Origin: Macrocybe gigantea
Taxonomy: Eukaryota > Basidiomycota > Agaricomycetes > Agaricales > Callistosporiaceae
Reading direction: 5' to 3'
NCBI GenBank assembly: GCA_011319805.1
Contig: SJRY01000252.1
Location: forward strand, 124,001-188,000
Length of the DNA stretch: 64,000 nt
Shown here: positions 21,301 to 33,385 of the stretch, piece by piece
How positions within the stretch are numbered: the stretch's first letter is position 1
Layout: each line of letters begins with the position of its first letter
Made by a program: the position numbers and the translations under genes
The notes under the pieces: generated by a model
The model's input: the letters and a program-made list of their open reading frames with translations, nothing else
Told to the model about the DNA's origin: nothing
Databases searched by the model: none

Positions 21301-24300
21301 ATGCTGGCGGCCATGAATTCCTCCACTCGCGACCTCCCTCTACGTGAACATTCCCATCTCGACCTTCAGCAAGAAGGTCGCGACACTCTTGGCGATGGCG
21401 TCGGCTTGGAGGATCGCATTTGTCCCGGATGCAAGAAATCTGTTGTCAGCGAACAAGGTGGTCTTGTAGTTGCATTTGGGTAAGCATTCTTCCTGTTCGG
21501 CTACCAGAGAATCTCTGTTGACCTGCTCCACCGTTGAAGACTGTCGTTCTTCCATGTTGATTGTTTCAGATGTGCCAAATGCGGCGAGCAAGTCACCGCC
21601 GACACCAGCCTACTCCTTCTCTCTGATGGTTCTCCCATCTGTGCGAACTGTTCATATAGTTGTAATATCTGCCATCTGCCTATCCTGGACGAAGCCATCA
21701 TGACTGGAGACGATTCATATCACGCACACTGCTTCAAATGTAAGGTCTGCAAAAATCGTATAGACGAACTCGTCTTTGCGAAGACAAGCCATGGCATATA
21801 CTGTATGAATTGTCACAACGAACGTATGATCAGAATCAGGAAGCGCACGCAAAGACATGCCGAGAAGGAAAAGGCAATTACTAGCAGTGGACTCACGAAG
21901 ACCAAGGAACGCGACGCCCGAGCTTTTCGCAGTGAAAACGGAGTGCGTCTCCCTAATATCCGCTTCACTATTCTACATTTACGTTACCTCATTGTCTAGC
22001 TCAATTCCCTTACCACGAATGGGAGGCCAAACAGCTCTCGAGGAGCAGAACCTTCCGTTGTCCTCGATCACCTTCAAAAATGCCTCCCTCGCAGTACGTG
22101 GAGGACGCCTTTAGGCCGATTCAAGCAGCAAATCGTCCTACCCAGCGCCCATCGCAAGGAAAACCTCTTCCTCCGGTATCTTCGGTGCTGAGCGATCCAC
22201 CAACATCTGCAACGCTAGCCCTTCCCCGAGAATACCAAAGCAAATTGTCGTCGTCGCATTCAGCTCAATCAGATGCATCACCTTATCCCGAGAGACCCAA
22301 TCTAGCTAAGCAGAACACTCTGCCGATACCTCACGCTTTTATGACAGACAGCTCAGAGGGACGACGGCGCAGCTACGACGATGGCGTTCGTCCCTTAAAT
22401 GTGCTCTTTGGGCGCAGTCAAGATTCCCAGCCGAGCACTGCGTCAGTCGTTCAAGACGGACTGCCCGTTACCACCTCTAACCGTTCCAAGCGCCATTCGA
22501 TAAACCCAGCCACATCGTTGTCCGATCTCAATCCGTCGCATGTCAATATTCTCTCCTCGCCCAAGCCGTCACCTCGGTCAGCATCTTACCCTGGTCAATC
22601 ATCCCTTACCCTGCTTCCGGCGCCTTCTAGTCCTACCCCTCGCTCCCATTCTCCAACGTCAGAACAGCCTCAACCGTCAACATCTGAGTCACGGACGAAC
22701 TTACAACCAGACCAGTCCTTTTCCAGTCTGGCATTGTCATCGTCATCGCCACGCTCCGCATCATTCGATCCTTCTCGTCCTCCCTCGCCCTCGGACAGCC
22801 ATGACCAAGATCAAACGGTTGTATTCAAGGTGCCGGAAGCACCAGCGGTGACCATCGAGCCCCCCCTCCTCCACGGTCTAAACTCAGACAACATGGGAAT
22901 GCTGTACAGGACTCCGGACGCACTCAAGATCAGGAATCGTTTCCCGATGATGTTCGAGGCCCTGAATTGAAGAGTTCGCATCCCATTTCCCCGGATTATC
23001 GCGCTGACGTACCTCACAACGTTGAAAGCGAGAACGACACAGAAGCGGAGTCTGAGCTGGGTGAACATGACTTTCAGGGTTCTCATTCGGCCCCACCGGT
23101 ACCGCCTCCCAAGGAAATCAGGGCCGACGGAACGCAAGATCAAGGACGGGATGAGCACGTCGTGGCTGAAGACTTGGACTTGTCTTCGATGTCTTTAGCT
23201 GATAGCGGAGATGAAGACATGTCCGAATCGTCACCAGTGGAGCGCACTTCACGATCCACATTTATTGCGCCTGCACTTCCGCCGATACGGCTTTCCATGA
23301 ATGCTGCAGACTTTTCGGAACTTTTCAGATCGGTTGGAGAACTGCCATCTCTGCAGTCGCTTAACCAAGTTCCCGAGGTGTCCGAAGAGCACCCACGTGG
23401 AGACACTACTCCGCCGCCAACGGCGACGTATAACAGTTCATTCATCGTTCAGAATGAGACCCTTGTGACGCCCAAGAAGCGAGATGCACGCGAATCTGGG
23501 ACCCATGACAGCATCCCGGCCAACCAGTTAGATGTGAAATCAGACAAGGAAGTTTACAACCCCATTCTTAGCACTAGAACTTCATATCCTACCTCAGTTT
23601 CCGCCCTGTCCTTTGCAGACGGAAGCGCAAAGCCAGCCGGCGGGCACTTACGCCCAAGCAATATCACGGACCCAGATGCAAGTTATATCGGTCATTCAAT
23701 GCATGACCCAACGGACTTGGTGACACTGAGACTCAAAGAAGTGGTCAGCGACGCCAGAGACCGAGGCATTCACCAGCTCAAAATGGATCGCGGCTTTGTG
23801 GAAGCTATTCTGAATTCATTGGGGTCGCGCAATAAAGAGTATCAACAACTGAAAACCCGGTTCGACGGCATAAAGGTTAGTCATGCCTCGCCGACAAAGA
23901 CTTCCCGTAGTTGAAATTTATTCCGGACAGAGAACCAGCAAACAGTTCATTGAAGGTTTCACGGTTGCTCAGACTGAATTTGACCGCGAACAGAAAGCAC
24001 GTCGTGACGCAGAGGCGGAAGTTACTCGCTTGCGTGTTCTTTTATCCAGTCATGTGGCCAAAGTAACTGCTTTGTCGGGAGAAAGTCGAAAAGAGGAGCT
24101 ACGTCAACAGTTATCAAAAGAGCTTCACGACAACTTATCAGGCTTAGAACATGATCTGTCAAAGCTCAAAGTTGAACGTGATATGACTCTGGCAGAGGTA
24201 GAGGAACTTTCTGCGACTAAAATGTACGTGGCCTTCAACATGGAAAGGAAAGCACATCATCCAACAGCATTTGTTTTCCCTTGATAAAGATCGTCTGCAA

Positions 24301-25913
24301 CCTCTTCTGAGACCCCCCAAGCTAATCTCGGACGCTCGCTGACCAAACATCTAGAGACCATCAAGTCTCATTATAAGCGAGAACTTGTGCCGCTCACCCA
24401 ACAACGCGAAGTGTTGGCTAGGGAAATTGCAGAGCTAAAGGCGGTCCGCGATGTCTTCCTAGAAGAGACTACCGTCCTGAATGCTCGTAACGAGGAGCTT
24501 GCCCAATTAAGCGCCGTTTACAGCAGAAAACTTGAAACAGTTCATGAAGGTTCTGCTCCTCAGCAGTCCCGAGATGCTCTGCGAACTTCGGTTGAGAAAG
24601 CTCGAATACAATCTCCAGTTGTACCTGTCGTGTCGTCTCCGGTTATCTCGCCTCCTCTAGCTTCTTCCACGAGTGCCTCCTCGACTCTGCATGAGGAGGT
24701 CGCCGACCTGCGGCATATACGAACTCCCAAAGCGGAAGGGGATCATGGCACACCTTCCCGAGGAATATTCAAATGGGGCGCTTCGAAAGTGGCGAAGGAA
24801 GTTTCCAATGCACTTGCCGTCAATGATAAAAGAGCAACACTAGAGCATAATTTCCAGCAACTGAGCGTCTTAAGGTTCACAAGGTGCGACCATTGCGGCG
24901 ACAAGCTGTGGGGTTCCCAGCTTCGTTGTACAGGTGACCTTTTTCTCTTCCATGCAGTCTGGGCATCATTTAACGGTTCCATCCTCATCCAGCTTGTAAT
25001 ATTTCTATCCATGTCCGATGTGCCGGAAGCGTATATTCCAGTTGTGCTGGCGCTGGACGGGCTGATTCTCCTCCTTTACGCAAGTTTCTCCACCGAACAA
25101 TGGTGTGCAACAAGCTGATCATACTTCATTTCCAGCGCCGTCGATGTTCGGCCGTGATCTCATCGAGCAAGTACATGCCGATGCCCGAGGGGAAGACCGG
25201 CAGGTACCCGTCATCGTGGAGAAATGCATCGATGCCGTCGAAACTCTCGGTAAGCATTGTCTATCTGCATTGATAGGTGAGGTGATTAAATCTGGCGTTA
25301 TCTCCAGCACTGGAGTATGAGGGCATCTATCGTAAAACTGGGGGGTCAACGCAGTCAAAGTACATCACGCAGCTCTTCGAACGTGGCGACTACGTCTCGT
25401 TCGACTTGCGAGACTCGGACCGCTTCAATGATATTTGCAGTGTCACATCCGTGTTGAAGAATTATTTCCGCACCCTCCCAGTTCCGCTTCTGACATACGA
25501 CTTACACGAGCAGTTCGTGTCAGCCGTTCACATTCGGGACGCTACGGCGAAGCATAACTCCCTCATAGAACTTGTCAACAAGCTACCAATGGAGCACTAC
25601 TGTACTTTGAGGATGCTTATGCTTCATCTCAACCAGTGAGTATCCGGAATTTCATGAGGATACCTCCATTCTGACATTTTGGCTCAGCGTCTGCGACCAC
25701 GCTGAGAAGAATTTGATGAATGCTAGAAACCTGGGCGTTGTTTTCGGACGTACGTGATTACCTCTGTCCCGTATTCAATCCCTTGATCTTCTCACAGCTA
25801 CGCTGATGCGATCGCGAGACCCTGCTGCTGAATTCAAGGACATGGCTGGTAAGGCACTCTCCGTCGAGTGGCTTATAGAAAATGCTCCAGTGATTTTCAA
25901 TCATAAAGCATAG
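21301..25913 (+). CDS. LIM-LIM-C1-RhoGAP protein (Rga-type Rho GTPase activator)
   Basis: It stimulates GTP hydrolysis by Rho/Cdc42 GTPases in polarised growth. Exons: 21301-21479, 21570-21942, about 22035-23875 (22000 is the alternative start), 23931-24223, 24290-24933, 24993-25249, 25308-25635, 25688-25749 and 25798-25913. Two LIM zinc fingers open the protein (CPGC...CAKC and CNIC...HCFKC...CMNC). A long Ser/Pro linker, coiled-coil stretches and a complete C1 finger (H-x12-C-x2-C-x10-C-x2-C-x4-H-x2-C-x7-C) follow. The RhoGAP domain has its arginine finger in GIYRKTGG and ends with NARNLGVVFGPTLMR. One base is missing at the C7 run 22860-22866 and one at the T3 run 25075-25077; adding them restores the frame. 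The acceptor of exon 3 is uncertain. Confidence 0.9.
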
Positions 25914-26211
25914 CCGGTTATGTTTATTGCTATTATTCTATCCCCCGTCCCATACATCGATCCTGGTTCTCGAGGAACTGTCGGTGAAGACCAACCCTCT
26001 GTTCATTTCATCACTATCAAAAGAATTTCGATTTCGACCTGTCAATTGCCGCTCGTTTGACATTCGTTCATATGGTCCTATAGATACCCTGCTTTCTCTG
26101 TTCACCCGTGATAATATTACGTCTGTGTGATAGCATGGATAAGTCGAAGAGTGGTTTGCATACATCATTACATCCGGAGTGACTCGAAGCAATGAGAAGG
26201 TAACGAAGGCG

Positions 26212-28139
26212 TCAGGTAAGATCTCTCGATCTTCGCGTCTTGGTGGGCTCAGGTTTGAGAGCACAATACAAGAAATGTCGTCGGGGACCCGTGGATGCCC
26301 CCGCCGCCGCTGCAACGCGTGTACCAAGTGGAGCGGTGTCGGTCCCACTCCCGCGCACACCCAGCGAAAACATCCTGTCGAAGACTGCCGAAGCATCATG
26401 TATAAGTGATATTCACTTCGCGAAATCGCGAACGCACGTGTCGCTGTGAAGGCCTTTGCGCTTGCCTGGCATGCTGTTTGAGTGAGTGACAAAGGAGGAC
26501 TGACGCCCTCAAGCATGCGAAGGTATCGGTAGACCATTGATGGTTGAGGCGGGCCTGGATGGTGGGTATCCTTGAGCCAATGCTCGTAAAAGAAAAATTA
26601 GAAAGTGTCCTTACCGAACCGAAAAACGGCGTGATATGCCTGGCGCCACTTTTCTTCGAGAAGCCTGGCGCAATTCGACGGATCAGGGCAAGTAGGGCAC
26701 TGGGTTAGTGGGGTTTTGGCTTGGCTGCCAAGCGACGTTAAGGAAAAGGAGCTCACACATTGATATTCTTTCGCGATCACTGTCAAACCAAGCTTTAGGA
26801 CGCGCTCGAGAAACCAGGTTCTGCTAGAGAGACCTCTTTCAATTAGGCGAATAGCTTAATGCCTTGGTAGGAAGAAAAACCGACCGCTTCTCGAGCTTCA
26901 ACAGAGTTTCTTTGCTGAGGGTGTTGAGCTCCTGGTCGGACCAGCCCCCAGGATTATCGAGAACAAAGCGACTCGCTTCGCGGTAGAGTTCCTCTTCTTC
27001 AAAGAGTTCAGCAATTCGCATCGCTTTGATAGGCTTTCCAGCGGCATGAGTCAGGAGGAAATTTAGACAGTCCTGCTGTAGGGAGGGGACGCAGAGCTTG
27101 TGAGAGATGTTCATGAGGCTTTCAACGTTGTTCCAGGTAATGGTACATTGCAGGCTGTTGAGGAATTAAGCGGGTTGCATCACTCGGCATAAGGCACTTG
27201 GCGTACTGTGGGTATACGTATTTAAGGAAATCGTGGAACGTGCTTGCCTATGTTGCATCGAGTGAAAAAAATATTCGCAGAGTCACTATCGCGACAACCT
27301 ACGCGTTCTTCTCTGAGGACTATGACCGCATCGGGCCTGTTGATGGAGGGTTTTCTCGTCCTCGCGCATGACTTTCCGTTTCTCCCCTCGTCTTCGCTCC
27401 CGCAGATGTGGCAGAAGAGGAACCTACTTCATCTCTGGCAGCGTGACTTGCTCCCGCCTGGAGTTTCGCAAGACTGTCGCTCCTGGCCTGGGCGATGGAA
27501 GCCGGGGATAGAATAGGCTCGTCTTTGTTATCATGTGCGGCGGCATCGGACTCTGCAATGATTTGCAACTCTTCGGGCTCGAGATCTGGGTCAACAGGTG
27601 CGAACGTCATCTGCGTAGGCCCTTCTGGTCCGCTACTTGAACCGGGGACAGAAGGGGGTTGTGAGATGGTAATGACAGATGATATGGAAGGCGGGCGACC
27701 AGTTTCGGACCAGTTGCCACTCAGAGCAGCTTCGAAGAAGGGGGATGCAAAAAACAGAACTTCCTTATGTACCCTACAGGATCACGAGCATGAGTCTGCT
27801 GAGATGAATATGACAGGCGAGGCTTCCATTGACGACATAAGGAGAGACTAACCAGAATGTCGTGCTTTCGACGATAATTTTGACTGTTCCAGGAAACCTG
27901 CTGTTCTTAGTAAACGTCTCATCTACATCTATAGCACCACCATCGGAGACTTCGGCGCCAAGGTCGGAACTGAAGTCGTCTGCCTCGCATTCCCGGAGGA
28001 CCCATGGGGGTGAGCCGGACGACCGAAAGATGCCCGATGCGGCAGCATGAGTCTCTGTTGGTGAGCTGAGCGATGCGGATGGATTGTGTGGGCCGCGAGA
28101 GTTGCGGGCGATGAGGATGTGTGAAGGATTCGTCGTCAT
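26212..28139 (-). CDS. BTB/POZ domain protein
   Basis: Exons read on the minus strand are 27853-28139, 27303-27773, 27207-27247, 27154-26885, 26820-26757, 26699-26615 and 26554 onward. The BTB core is visible as VKIIVESTTFWVHKEVLFF, SPFFEAALSG and, after a Ser/Pro-rich insert, AVIVLREERASTFHDFLKY. A BACK-like helical part (LCVPSLQQDCLNFLL, FEEEELYREASRFVL) and a Cys-rich tail (CCPTCPDPSNC) follow. Such proteins often act as adaptors for cullin-3 or in transcription; the role here is unknown. A base is missing near 27348-27354. The C-terminal exon is unclear: two readings end at 26212 or 26249. Confidence 0.75.
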
Positions 28140-28241
28140 CTAACCATGAAACTTGCTGTGAAAGATGAAATTATGACAGATGAAAGACAATTCAATGGGT
28201 TAAATAGGACAAATGACACAAGAACAAGATGATTTCACAAC

Positions 28242-28330
28242 GGCGCCATAGTGTAGTGGTTATCACAGCGGATTCTGATTCATATCATTGTCAATTTCCG
28301 CTAACCCAGGTTCGAGCCCTGGTGGCGCCT
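28242..28330 (+). tRNA. trnQ-CUG: tRNA-Gln (anticodon CUG) with intron
   Basis: The acceptor stem GGCGCCA (28242-28248) pairs with TGGCGCC (28323-28329). The D arm (TAGTGTAGTGGTTATCA), an anticodon stem GCGGA/TCCGC with loop TTCTGAT and a T arm CCAGG-TTCGAGC-CCTGG are all present. The anticodon is CTG. About 17 nt inserted after position 37 form the usual nuclear tRNA intron. A run of five T about 15 bp downstream is a Pol III terminator. It lies antisense to the 3' end of RPA43. Confidence 0.93.
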
Positions 28331-29486
28331 GTACTTCATAACTTTTTACTCTCTTCCTAGACCTGCGCTCCTTGTCCTTTGCCACCTTGGCTTCCTTTCC
28401 CATCTTCCCTTCCACCACTGCCTTGTCCGTCATCCTCCCAAGTGTCCTGAATGTGTCTTCATCACTTTCGATTTCGTCCTCTTCACCATCCTGGTCGGAT
28501 ATTCCAGAGGCCGGTTCCACTATTTCTTCGACCTCAGATTCCTCCTCCTCCTGGCTTCTTGCACCTCCTTTCAGCGGCACATGCCGCGGAGAGAAGGGGT
28601 CAACTTGCAAAGATCCGATGAGCGAAAGCATTTCGTTCGCGACAGTCAGCCTGTGGGCACGAATAATCATACAATTAATATTTTGTCTAGAAAACGAAGT
28701 GCGCTCTCCTTACCCGATCACGGTAAACTCCAGGAGACCTTCGTCACCTCCTAGCGTGGAATTTGTCAAGTGATGTACCCACTTCCCGCCATCAGTTCCT
28801 TCGCGCTTCGTCGTCGTTCCTCCCTCTCCTTCGTCCTGTTGCTGCGCGTTGGGCCCGTATTCTGGGTCGTTCTCCGCCGCACCATATTCGAACACCCATT
28901 CTTCGATTGGAATATGATGCCGCGGTATCGACACATTGAAGGTTCGATGGACCAGCACTGAAATATGGTCCGGAGAACATAGACTTATTTTCCCAGCTGT
29001 AATAGCTTCCATCAATGAAATACTTCGACGGCTAACATTGAGACGACTTGCTTAATTTCATGCCTATTCGCGGACTCCACACGGTCGCGTCGAATCCCAC
29101 CGTGCACACCAGGAAGGGACAATCTCTTAGTATGGTTGCCGTTTTCGATACAAATCGCAAATTCGAATGCGTCAGAACCACGCCTTGCAGGTCCGGGATA
29201 TATCTAGCGCGGTCTTCACTTGTCTAGTCAGAATGTTATATGTTGCCGGCGTGACAGACCTCATGATCATGGAGTCCAGCATCTCCTCGACGCCGCTGCG
29301 TGGGTCGTTTGCAAATACGGGCGGAATAGAGACCGCCAGAGAAGCCTTGACTATAAGAAACTCGCCATCGCGTGCTTTGCCCTTGTCCTTTTTGTCATGC
29401 CTCTCTTTTTTCGACTTTTTTGTGGGAACAGAATTTTGGATATCGTCCGCTGGAAGTCTGCGTTTCTTGGCTGTCGTTTCTGACAT
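28263..29486 (-). CDS. RPA43: RNA polymerase I subunit RPA43
   Basis: RPA43 with RPA14 forms the Pol I stalk and contacts initiation factor Rrn3. Exons 29260-29486, 29052-29203, 28714-28996 and 28263-28650 give up to 349 aa. A basic N-terminus leads into an Rpb7-like fold (FLIVKASLAVSIPP, YIPDLQGVVLTHSN, VCTVGFDATVWSPR), then the OB part with LCSPDHISVLVHRTFNVSIP and a charged C-terminus. The second intron (28997-29051) is GC-AG with donor GCAAGT. The last 20 or so codons are read from the antisense of tRNA-Gln, so the real C-terminus may be shorter or spliced away. Confidence 0.92.
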
Positions 29487-29642
29487 TGGATCAGCGAAAA
29501 GCTGTGGGCAGTCGATGGAGCTAATCACGCGTCCGAGTCCGCTGCAAGAAATTTTTGAAATTCTCACGTGTCAGTGCCTGCCGCTCATCCACGCCGCTCC
29601 GTCCAAATCTATTCCTGTTCACGATCCCATAGCCCTCGAAAC

Positions 29643-30329
29643 ATGGTGAATATCCGTTATTCTATGCAGGACCATCACGCGGCTCAACAGTTTTCGAATT
29701 CATAACAGTCTTCTCCAAAGATTCTGGTCCAGATTTTAATTACTGGGACGAGAATTCTCGGCAAGGCATTTCTCGAAGCAGGGAGGCAGGCCGTCAAGAG
29801 TACGTTACAATTGTCATTTTCCGTCGTCGGCTTTATTGAATGTTCCAACCGCCGCGCAGATGCAAAACACTCGCCCCAGGCGCTGAGCAGCGACGTCGCC
29901 GGCGTCGGCCGAGCAACTTCTGGGTCAGTCACGGACCAGCTGACAAGACAACACCGGATGACGCTCGACGAGGCCCAACTCATTCTTAATATCAAGCGGG
30001 AGAATTCTCTAGAACAAGTTCTTAAAGTGTGTTTCTTCTCCGCCTCGAGTTCCTGCCCATCAACTCACTGAACACGGTCTCAAAATGATACAGCACTACG
30101 AGCACTTGTTCAAAGCCAACTCACCACCACCAAAACCGGAGAAGCACCTGTGACCTCCAAAAAGTCCCCGCCCCCCGCATATTCCCATTATCTCCAATCA
30201 AAAGTCTTTCGCGCCAGAGAACGAATAGAGGCGGAACATAACGCTCTTCAGGCTGCCGAATCGGAAGCTTCAGGCTCTGCGTCGACAACATCGCCACCGC
30301 CACCATCGTCGACTTCTCATGGCAGCTAG
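29643..30329 (+). CDS. PAM16: Mitochondrial import motor subunit PAM16/TIM16
   Basis: This is a J-like protein that holds and restrains PAM18 at the TIM23 import motor in the inner membrane. Exon 1 is just the ATG at 29643-29645, followed at once by an intron to 29708. The other exons are 29709-29799, 29860-30026 and 30094-30329. The sequence starts MSSPKILVQILITGTRILG, then MTLDEAQLILNIKRE (the degenerate J-like helices) and LKHYEHLFKAN, ending SHYLQSKVFRARERIEAE and an SP-rich tail. The HPD motif is absent, as expected for PAM16. Exon 4 needs one more A in the run at 30132-30135 to keep the frame. Confidence 0.92.
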
Positions 30330-30542
30330 CCGAGCATCTTCTCTCAGGAGTTATCATACTGTATTATTTGCTTTCACTAGACCGCGTATACACCCCTCTC
30401 TCTCCGATATCTATCTTTTCGTACCTGCGAATTAATGGACTAGGCGTGTGCATGCAAATGATGCCCAATAAAGGGAAAAAGGATGAGCAGGGAATTTCCA
30501 TCCGTTAGTCCGGTTAGAGCTAGATACAGTGCAACGGTCGAA

Positions 30543-31903
30543 TTAATCCAACACAGCGTATTTCTTCAAATGAGGAGGAATCGCCTCTTCCAGGCCCTTT
30601 GCCTTGAGCCATTTCTTCGAGAAGAGACGACTCTGGTATCGATATGCGCCGTCGCACAAGATTGTCGCAACCCGGGAACCTAGTTGCAGACGGATCAAAA
30701 GGACACCTCTCAGGACAACGAATTCGGCTTCGCTCACCCTTGCCGAGTTTTTGAGCCAGCTCCACGGCTGCGACGACGTTCAGTCCAGAGCTTGCTCCGA
30801 GATATAGGCCTTCCGTGTCCAAGAGCTCATAAAGCATGACGATGGACTTTTCATCCGGTACGGTGAATGCTCCATCCAGGTCGTTGACTAGCGTGGCCAG
30901 ATTGGCAGTCACTCGTCCTTGGCCTATGCCTGCAGCACATTTAGCGGATTGATAAATGCGAAATGCGACTGCATGAAAAGCCGGAAACCCGGACCTTCTG
31001 TGATGGAGCTCCCACTTCGCTCGATCAACTTTCCGGCGCTCGTGACATAGGCTGTCAGGACACTGCCAGGTGGATCAGCCAGCCAAACCTGGATCTTCCC
31101 ATCGCTCTTCTCCTTCAGGTACTTTCCAACGCCAGCCAAGGTCCCACCTGTACCTGTCGCGCAGATGAATGCGTCAATCTTGCCTTCCATCTGTTCCCAG
31201 ATCTCCGGACCCGTGGAGATGTAGTGCGCGTGAGCATTGGAGACGTTGTCGAACTGGTCGGTCCAGATGGCGTTCGGCAACGTCTGCGCGTAGTCTCGCG
31301 CTTGGTGGTTGTAATTCTTCGGGTTGTCGTATGGCACCGCGGGGACAGGCCGCACGTCTGCTCCCAACATGCGCAGCAGATCAATTTTCTCTTGGCTCTG
31401 CGAGTACATCAGCGTCCGTCCAACATTGTAGAACTCTGCCAACAGACCTGCGTGTCGGGCATGTAGATCACACACTTGTACCCTCTCGCCCTGCACACGT
31501 GCGCAAGCCCAATGCCAGTGTTGCCAGCGGTGCCTTCGACCACGGTACCTCCTGGCTTTATTCTAGCACAGAAAATGAGCATTCCACATCAGTGTACAAG
31601 AACTAGTGGAACACACAGCCCCTTCTCCTCGGCGTTGCGGATGACCCCAAGGGCTGCGCGGTCCTTGACGCTTCCGCCAGGATTTTGGAATTCTGCTTTG
31701 CCATAGATATGGCAGCCCGTCTTTTCAGAAAGGGTTTTGAGATAAATCTACACGTGTTAATGTTGTCAACGGGAATGCCGGTGGGCAAAGAGGGTACCAA
31801 CGAGTGGGGTGTTTCCAATTGCGCCCGTGAAGCCCTCGACAGCGGAAGAAGCGGTGGAGAAGAGCCTGCCGCTCCTGAGTGCTGCTTGCATAGGCAGCGA
31901 CAT
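30543..31903 (-). CDS. Cysteine synthase (O-acetylserine sulfhydrylase), probably mitochondrial
   Basis: A PLP enzyme that forms cysteine from O-acetylserine and sulfide. Exons 31802-31903, 31617-31747, 31448-31562, 30995-31397, 30738-30929 and 30543-30679 give 359 aa with no frame defect. The first 22 residues ([19 protein letters not shown]) look like a mitochondrial presequence. The PLP lysine sits in [11 protein letters not shown], the phosphate loop is GTAGNTGIG, a second glycine loop is [11 protein letters not shown], and [12 protein letters not shown] comes later. It resembles the fungal CysK-like class in length. Whether it uses O-acetylserine or O-acetylhomoserine cannot be read from sequence alone. 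Confidence 0.93.
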
Positions 31904-32397
31904 GATGAAGAATGAGAAAAGAATGTGCGAGTGCCGGACCGCGAAATCATGGAAGTTCAGTTTGGATGAGCAGCGAGCACGACATCGCAATTATCTAATC
32001 CTGAGAAAAACTGCAGCTTGGACTTTCTATGTACCGCCGATGCCGAGAGCATGTGCATCTGATTAGGTTGCGATTAAGACCAAGCATCAAAGAGAAAAAG
32101 GGTAAGAAAGGAGATATAAACAGGTATTGAGCGGTAGGTATGAGTAGACATGGGGAATCAACGGGGAAGACGTGCGAACAGATGTTGATGGAGATGTCGG
32201 GTTATACGTGACAGGGTTTCGTGCATGGCCATGAGCTGCTTGGATAAAATGGTAAAGGAAACGAAGCATGAAAGGGGGTATTGAGAAGGGCAAGACGTTC
32301 ATCCCAAGCGATGTGAAAAAAAAAAACAATCACTAACAAGAATCAGACGAAAGGCAAAGAGAAGGAAAACATGAGACGAGCAGATGAAAGTCAGCGA
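31904..32397. other. Intergenic, 494 bp
   Basis: The upstream region of cysteine synthase and the 3' region of the ARF6-like gene. No RNA gene, repeat or credible ORF is seen. Confidence 0.55.
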
Positions 32398-33243
<846 letters not shown>

Positions 33244-33385
33244 GAGGGAGAAATGTAACGAGCGACGTGAAAATGTGAGGGAAAGAGGAAGAGGAGGGAG
33301 AGCGGGACGGTTGGCTTCTTGGTGATTCAAGAAAACAGAATTCGAAACACAATGTATGCACGTGATACATTACGTAAAATGAGCA

